The translations under genes and the position numbers were made by a program. This document shows positions 1-6,500 of a stretch of DNA of 11,875 nt, piece by piece. Each line of letters begins with the position of its first letter. Position 1 is the first letter of the stretch. Source of the DNA: CAYNTG01 sp964400105 (GTDB taxonomy: Bacteria; UBP14; UBA6098); contig CAYNTG010000075.1 in NCBI GenBank assembly GCA_964400105.1, forward strand, positions 1-11,875, read 5' to 3'. The notes beneath the pieces were generated by a model, which saw only the letters and a program-made list of their open reading frames with translations, did no database searches and was not told the DNA's origin.

Positions 1-34
1 GGCGGGCCTCGACCCTACGGAATTATCGTCGGCT

Positions 35-640
35 TCAGTATTTTTCTACGGTTTTGACGAGTTCGATAAGCGCTTTGAGATCGGCGGTGAGGACGGCAGA
101 GTGAAGGTCGGTTTTTCTCTTATATATCTTGCTTGCAACGGCATTCGGGGATTTAATTTCAACGACAAAACCGCGCCCTGCGAGTGATGTCGCACCGTTT
201 TTGAAATGGGAATCGTAAGCGACCGCGCGGACAACCGCCTCCGATTTGCATCTGACGGTAACCTCGGAATCGAAAGCCGGATCGCCGCTTTCAAAACGAT
301 TTCCAATTCCGATTTTGTTGAAAAATTTCGTGCCGCTGCCGTATTTTTTTAACACGATTTTATTCTCGATCGATTTGCATGGCACCTCGAGGTCGAGATA
401 GGTTATGCTGGTTTTCCCGGTGCTGACAATATGGAAAGTTACCCGATATTCGGTCGATTCCAACTCGCCGGATATAATCGGCTGGACCTTCCAGTTGCCC
501 AATTCCAAAGTCGCGCCCATTTCGACAGCGACCTTTTCGAGCATCTCCTTATTCTTCGCGTTCTGTTTTTTTGAAACACGAATCAGCAGATACACGAAAA
601 CGAGAACACCGATAATCGCCAAAATAATAGAAATTTTCAT
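35..640 (-). CDS. Single-pass membrane protein of unknown function (201 aa)
   Basis: I do not recognise a named family. Residues 4-22 form one hydrophobic segment followed by a basic stretch (RVSKKQNAKNK), so this is probably an N-terminally anchored protein with the bulk of the chain in the cytoplasm. The rest alternates short strands and helices. The motif GDPAFDSEV (119-127) and a C-terminal amphipathic helix resemble uncharacterised membrane proteins with a 'gD..FD..f.v' pattern, but this is only an impression. The ATG at 640 is the first start after the preceding stop and is followed at once by the membrane segment; its ribosome site (AAAGACGG) is weak. It begins 36 bp after the barrel-OmpA gene, on the same strand, so it is probably the last gene of that operon. 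Downstream only 34 GC-rich bases remain, and no terminator hairpin is visible in them. Gene reality is fairly sure; function is unknown. Confidence 0.75.
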   Translation of the reverse strand: MKISIILAIIGVLVFVYLLIRVSKKQNAKNKEMLEKVAVEMGATLELGNWKVQPIISGELESTEYRVTFHIVSTGKTSITYLDLEVPCKSIENKIVLKKYGSGTKFFNKIGIGNRFESGDPAFDSEVTVRCKSEAVVRAVAYDSHFKNGATSLAGRGFVVEIKSPNAVASKIYKRKTDLHSAVLTADLKALIELVKTVEKY

Positions 641-676
641 TGTAAAACCGTCTTTCTAAAGCTCGAAATATGTTTT

Positions 677-3529
677 TTATCTTTTCATGAATCCCTCATC
701 GACACCGTGATCGACGGTAACGCGGCGGTTGACCGTGCGTCCGTGCGGCTTCGAGTTATCGCCAAGCAGATGCGCCACGCCATCCGGGCTGATTGCGAGA
801 AGCGTGTATGGCCTCGAAGAACCGTAGCCGGAAGCATCGATTATCGCATCATGCTCCGCAAGCCATGTATCGATTTTCGATGGGTCCGACATCCCGAGAT
901 GATGCGCGATATAAAGCCGCAGGACCGCCAATTCGCGGTTCGCGCGGGCGTTTGAAAGTCCTATGTTATGCTCCTCGGAGCCGATAAAATCGGTGTGCCC
1001 GGAAAGGTGAACGCGCGGCGAGAGCTTGGCGCGTGACTCCGCGACGATTCCGTGCGCGAGGCCGTCGAGGCGGCTTTCGAGGAAATGGCTCGTCGGAACC
1101 GTCTCGTCGAACACGAACTGAACGACCAAAAGGCGATCGATCCGCCGCTGGACCTCCTTGACCCGAATCTGCATTCGCCCCTCTTTGCCCTTCGATATAA
1201 ATTGCTTCTGTTTTTTCCCGGCGAACGTCGTAACGCCAACGCGCACCCAGCTTTCAAACCTGATTAGATGACCGCCCTCGTCGAGCCAATCCCATTCGAT
1301 GGACTCCGACGGCAATCCTTCGCAGGACAAAAGATGCCGCACGAGAATCCCATCCGATGTAACGACAGCGACATGGCTGCTATCGACGGGAATCCGCTCG
1401 AAATCGATCGGCGTAACGGTGATCGTCGTCGTCTGCGGATCGAGGTTCTCGAAGCCCACTACGCTCGGTGGCGAGGTTTTCGGTGCCCACAGGATTCCCT
1501 CTCCGTTGAGCGTCGCGCGGACCTTCGGGCCGTCCCATCCGGGGAATATGCGAGCCTTGCCGGGAAGAAGCGTGCGATCATTGCTGAAAATCGCCTGACG
1601 AAGTGCTTCGGCGCGTGCGAGACCCATCGTCGAGTCTTCCGCAACGGAGAATCCCCCCTCGACGATCAAAAGCGCATCCTGATTGCGCTTCAGAAGCTTT
1701 ATCGTGGTCTTGTTGAATTCGAAAGAGGCCGGCACATCCGACTCGCCGACCGCAAGCTCATACTCCGCGAATATACGCTCGAAAGACGGGAACTCGATAT
1801 GCATCTCAGCCCGCCGGTTCTCGGCGGCGATTGATGATTTATCCCGAATAGTCTTTGCCGGATCGATTCGATATACCGGTTCGGCGCAATCGATTGTATT
1901 CGCGATCCGTATCCGTTTTTCGAGGCTCTCATCGACCCCGACGATGCTCGCTTTGATCGCCTCCGCGCGGCGAATCTCGAGCTTTGCGGCAGTAGTGCAC
2001 ACAACGCCGTCCGATGGATCGAAAAAGCCCTCGATAACCAGCTCCACATCGGGGTTTACGCCCATCCTCTCGGCATATATATCGAGAAGCGCGACGCTCT
2101 CCGAATCGAGCTTTGCCTCTCCCGGCTCAAAGAAAACCACCGGCAGCAACGGCTTCTCCTCGACGACATATTCGAGCCGCGTGACATAAGCCTTGCGCGT
2201 CTCGATCTTGAATCCGAAATCCCCAACCCCATCGATCTGAACGACCGTCTCGACCACGTTGTTTTCCTCCTTGCGCTCGTCGATCTTGCCGTTCATGAGC
2301 GGCATCGAGCGGCCGTCGTCATCGACGGTCATGCGAAGCGTGTATTCGCCCAGCTCCTTCGGTTGCCAGTTCCATGAAATCCCGACGACGCTATCCGGCG
2401 GGACGCCGTCAAGGAACTTCACAGGATAAATCGTCCGCCACTTTCCGATGGAATCGCGCGAGGCAAGCGTCACCGAGAATCCGACCGTCCGCTCCCAACC
2501 GATATTTTTCAACGTGCCCTCGACCAGATTTGGAATACCGACAATCGGGCGGTCGATAACCTCGATATCCTCGGCGACGAGATCGACCATGATCGGCTTT
2601 CTCGCGATGCCCCAGATACTTAGGCCGAAATGGTGGCTCATCGCGCCGACCTCCGCAAGGTCTTTTTCCAGCGGATATACGAATGCGTAGTCGATGTCCA
2701 TGCCGCCGAAAAGCGCGGTCGAATGCAACGTCAATCCCGCGTCGATGCCGGTGCCGTCGTATCCGGCGCGAAGCCGGAAACCCTTCGGAAGCCGGGCCTG
2801 CGCGCCGACTCGAAGCCGAACGAAAGACTCGTCGTTGATCGTCTCGTTGCGCCACAATAAATCGATATTCGGCTTGAAATATTTATGGATAGGATAATAG
2901 AATCCCGCCTGAATCTCGAGCGGGCGCTTGCCATAGGCGACGGTGTCCTGAAGCGCGAGGTTCGGCTCGTTGATATCCCGCGCGGCGAGGCCTATCCAAA
3001 GGTCGCGGTATGGATTCGCCGCAAATCCCGCCGAGATGCCGAATGCGTTTTTCTGGGTGGCATCGGCGAAAAGCGGATCGGGGCCGGATTCGTGTCCGAC
3101 GAACTGCGACGGCCGATAGCCGGTCTGGTATAATATACCGGTTACGCCGACGGCGATCTTTTTCTTGAAAATAAAGAATTCCGGCGCGACCGTCATTCCG
3201 ATTCTGGCATAATAGCTGACGTCCTGATTCAGGATCGAGAACGAAACGCCTGCGCCGCCGAGACTTGGACGGCGATAGACATAGCTTCCAATTCCGCGCT
3301 CGATAGCCGCGCCGCCGATTCCCCATGCGAGGCGCGAATATCCGGCGGAGAAACAGCTCGACCGAATCAGCCCCGCCGATGCGGGATTCATGTAAATCGA
3401 TGTCGCGTCCTGCGCTCGCGCCACCCCGGAAAGGCCCATTCCGGCATCCTTCACACCGAACTCACCGGAGTCGCCGTAAAGCGCCACCGTTAAAATCAAA
3501 ATCGCAATCGTTATGTAGATATTTTTCAT
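677..3529 (-). CDS. PorV-like outer-membrane barrel fused to CARDB and three OmpA-like domains (950 aa)
   Basis: Probable outer-membrane protein that handles or anchors the giant protein encoded just upstream. Residues 1-18 are a signal peptide. Residues about 24-308 look like a PorV/PorQ (UPF0164) beta-barrel: a Gly-rich start, the signature DATSIYMNPASAG (41-53), then alternating strands. Residues 312-432 match a CARDB-type Ig fold (LKNIGWE at 340-346, WNWQPKELGEYTL at 386-398, EENNVV at 421-426). Three OmpA/MotB-like domains follow. Domain 1 (463-580) keeps the ligand Asp and Arg as D504 and R521 and ends NRRAEMHI. Domain 2 (about 600-675) has Ser628 where the Asp should be. Domain 3 (800-940) is canonical, with GHTD at 844-847, LSNARA at 858-863 and NRRV at 934-937; D847 and R862 are 15 residues apart, as in known diaminopimelate-binding OmpA domains. 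A beta-rich linker (680-790) has no clear match. The ATG at 3529 has a good ribosome site. Family calls are firm; the role in type IX-like export or tethering is inferred from the domains and the neighbour. Confidence 0.85.
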   Translation of the reverse strand: MKNIYITIAILILTVALYGDSGEFGVKDAGMGLSGVARAQDATSIYMNPASAGLIRSSCFSAGYSRLAWGIGGAAIERGIGSYVYRRPSLGGAGVSFSILNQDVSYYARIGMTVAPEFFIFKKKIAVGVTGILYQTGYRPSQFVGHESGPDPLFADATQKNAFGISAGFAANPYRDLWIGLAARDINEPNLALQDTVAYGKRPLEIQAGFYYPIHKYFKPNIDLLWRNETINDESFVRLRVGAQARLPKGFRLRAGYDGTGIDAGLTLHSTALFGGMDIDYAFVYPLEKDLAEVGAMSHHFGLSIWGIARKPIMVDLVAEDIEVIDRPIVGIPNLVEGTLKNIGWERTVGFSVTLASRDSIGKWRTIYPVKFLDGVPPDSVVGISWNWQPKELGEYTLRMTVDDDGRSMPLMNGKIDERKEENNVVETVVQIDGVGDFGFKIETRKAYVTRLEYVVEEKPLLPVVFFEPGEAKLDSESVALLDIYAERMGVNPDVELVIEGFFDPSDGVVCTTAAKLEIRRAEAIKASIVGVDESLEKRIRIANTIDCAEPVYRIDPAKTIRDKSSIAAENRRAEMHIEFPSFERIFAEYELAVGESDVPASFEFNKTTIKLLKRNQDALLIVEGGFSVAEDSTMGLARAEALRQAIFSNDRTLLPGKARIFPGWDGPKVRATLNGEGILWAPKTSPPSVVGFENLDPQTTTITVTPIDFERIPVDSSHVAVVTSDGILVRHLLSCEGLPSESIEWDWLDEGGHLIRFESWVRVGVTTFAGKKQKQFISKGKEGRMQIRVKEVQRRIDRLLVVQFVFDETVPTSHFLESRLDGLAHGIVAESRAKLSPRVHLSGHTDFIGSEEHNIGLSNARANRELAVLRLYIAHHLGMSDPSKIDTWLAEHDAIIDASGYGSSRPYTLLAISPDGVAHLLGDNSKPHGRTVNRRVTVDHGVDEGFMKR

Positions 3530-3535
3530 CGTAAA

Positions 3536-3545
3536 TCCCCTTTTT
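3536..3545 (-). promoter_or_regulatory. Ribosome binding site of the barrel-OmpA gene, overlapping the stop of the giant gene
   Basis: On the minus strand the sequence AAAAAGGGGA lies six bases before the ATG at 3529 and overlaps the TAA stop (3544-3546) of the upstream gene. A ribosome finishing the giant protein would sit directly on this site, which implies translational coupling of the two genes. No promoter or terminator fits in the 14-base gap. Confidence 0.6.
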
Positions 3546-6500
3546 ACCGCGCGATTGTCACGCTTCCGTGTTTGAAAATCCCGCTATCGACGCGGATAAC
3601 ATAAATGTAGATTCCCGGCGGCTGCGGGCGCCCGAAATCGTCCTCGCCGTTCCAAAAATATTTACGCCCCTCGCCGCGCAGCGTCGCCACGCGCATCCCT
3701 TCGAGGCGATAGAAATTGATCTCGACATCGCCGCCGCGCGGAAGCTCGATTTCAAATTCATCGTAATAGCCGTCGCCGTTCGGCGTGAACGGGTTCGGTT
3801 CCGCGCGGAACTGGCATAACACGATGTTCGACCAAACCGTATCGATTGCCACCGGATAGCCGAGTCGTGTGTCGTAAAGCCATACGGTGTCGGAATATTG
3901 CCCGGCGTCGGCGGCGAAAATTTTGATCGGAAAATAGATCGAATCGCCCGGCTCGACGAGCGAATCCGTCCACGCGCCGATATGGAAGACAGAATCGCCA
4001 TAATCGATTACATCATCGACATTTATGGCGACTGTTTCCGGGTTGAAATAGGCCAAGATCGCGGAATACTCTTCGCCGGCGCAAAGCGGATCGTGAAATT
4101 CGTCGAGCGGATCCCACGGCCAATTCGAGCATGAAACCGGCTCCAGCGCAAGCGGGGAGAGCAGGATGGTGAAGGTGTCGCAGCCGAACGATCGGTCGAG
4201 CGGATTCTCGCAGTCGAAATCGTCGTCCGTGGCGCAGATTACCACCGTCAGGGCGTTGAAGTCCACATCTATGGATTCGGCGGCGGCCCATATTCCCGGC
4301 TCGATCTCAAACATCGGAATCGACTCCGGCGAAATCGTCGAATCGGTTGGCGTCCATAGGATTGTCGCCTCCGCGACGCCGCTTATGTCGAGGATTTCAG
4401 CCGTGATGACGAACGGAAGTCCGGCATGAACGGCAACCGGCGAGATAGAAACCACCTCCGGCGGCATCGTGTCGTCGTCGGCGATTATGAATCTCCAAAT
4501 CGTGTCGGGCAGGACATTTGCGCCGCATCCGGTCGCCATGTCCGCGAGATTTTGAACCGAGACCTCGACGGTGTCGAACTCGCATAGGGTAAGCTGCGAT
4601 CTATCTATCGCGCAGGTGTCGCCGCGCCAGTCGTAACTTACTGTATCACTGTGTATTACGACGACAGGCGAGGCGTAGTCTATCCCCGCCGGAATATCTT
4701 CTGCGACGAAACGAATCTCCGTAAATGTATCGAGCACAAAGGCTTCCGGCATCGCCGATAGAATCTCCGGCGGCTGGATATCGATCGTTATGCAGAAATC
4801 CAGCGGCGGAGAGGGATTTCCGGGCATATCTGCGACGGTGAGCGTGCCGCAAAGTTCCGCGCCGTGGTGCAATGCGGTGTCCGGCGTGAACCGGATCGTA
4901 TCGCCGTAAAAGCCGAATCGCGCGTCCGGCGCTGCGATGATCGAGCCGTTCAGGACGATTCGCGCCGAGTTCGTGTCGATGCCATCCGGATCGGTCGCTG
5001 TGAAGATCAGCGGGCCATCCGCGCAGCTCGTGATAGAGCCGTTCTCCGGGAAAATCATATCCAAAATCGGAGCCGTGATGTTGAGGCCGTAGCGCCAGCA
5101 TATCGTCGTGTCGTTCGGGCCGCAATAGACAGTCGAATCCGACGCCGACGCGCAAACCGTGATGCTCTCCGGCGGATCGGCGGATATCTCATTCCAAAAA
5201 TAGAATGCCCCGACCGAATCCGTGAAGGAAAGCTCGCTGTCGGTGGGATCGAACCAGACGCCGTCGATAGATGCGCTGTCGAGGATCGCGCCCGAGCCAA
5301 AATCTCTCAAAATAAAATGGAACGTATCGACCGGGATCGGCAAATAGCTTCCGCCCGGCGGTTCGACCTCGACGGTCGGCGGCGCGAAATCGAGGAACAT
5401 CGTGCAGCAAAGCGGGACATCGCCCGATTCCGCGCCGAGGATGTCGCTGACTCCCAAAAGGCAGAAGGTCACCGAATCGCCCACCCAATCGACCGACGGC
5501 GAAAATGTCAAAATGCCCGACGATGGATCGAAATCCAGCTCAGAATCGCTTATATCAAAACCCTCGCCGTTCGCCTCGAAAACTATCGACATCGTGTCGA
5601 TTCCCTCGTCGTCGAGGAGCGCAAACTCGATCCCCTGATCGCGGCAGGCCGTGAATTCGCGGCATTCGGGATACGCGATAGAGCATGTCGGCGGCGAATA
5701 TAAAATGTAAAAGCTCCAGCAGGTTTCGGCGACCGCCGGCCCGCACAGGTCGGCGAAATTCGTAGAATATGCGCACACCTCGACGGTGTCTCCGGCACTC
5801 CAAGAAAGCCCGGCGATTTCTGAATCGAGCGCGATGCTGTCGCCATCGAATGAGAAACCCGACGAACCGTCTGTGAAAACCGCGCCGTCGATCTCGATCC
5901 AGGCGCTGTCAGCCGAATCTAGTGTTGCGAAAATCGACGGCGTCACGGTCGGCGAACTGCTCCACGGCAATGGCGAAACACCGGCGAAAATCGGCGCTGC
6001 AATCTGATAAAAGACCGCCTCGAAATCGCTGAGAACATTGCCCCATCGGTCTTCGAGATAAATTATGCCGACGCGAATTTCCCCCGGCATAAACGCGCTA
6101 TCCGGCTCGAAAATAAGCGAATCGCCGTGAAGCCGCACCCGCGAGTCCGAGAGCGTAACCGTGTCCGCGCCGAAATATGCGATCAGCCCGCTCGCCGAGA
6201 TGCCCGACGGGTCGGACAGCAAAATCACCACGCGCTGCAGATCGCAGGCGGTCGTCGCCGAATCGAACGGTATCGCGAGGTCCGCGACCGGCGGCGCGGC
6301 GTCGATATAAAGGCGCAGGCAAGCCGAGTCGCAGTTCGGGCAGACCGCCGAATCGCACGCCGAAATGCAATAGTCCAATGTGTCGTAAGGCGATGTCGTA
6401 TCGACTGTTATAAATATCGTGTCGCTGAGAATTGCATAGGACGAAACCGGCGAAATATCGAAATCGAAGCCGGTAATCTCCTCGCGAACTATCGCGCGAA

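Noticed and set aside
1..34. GC-rich left edge possibly forming one arm of an intergenic repeat or hairpin
   Set aside because: The sequence (GGCGGGCCTCGACCCTACGG) looks like the half-hairpins seen between genes in some candidate-phylum genomes, but the other arm would be outside the window and nothing here proves it.
1268..1834. Plus-strand frame of 188 codons opposite the barrel-OmpA gene
   Set aside because: In register with the minus-strand codons of a gene with recognisable OmpA-like domains; it is a shadow.
4864..5703. Plus-strand frame of 279 codons opposite the giant gene
   Set aside because: Same antisense register as the coding strand and the same composition artefact. No domain is visible, while the minus-strand repeats are clear here.
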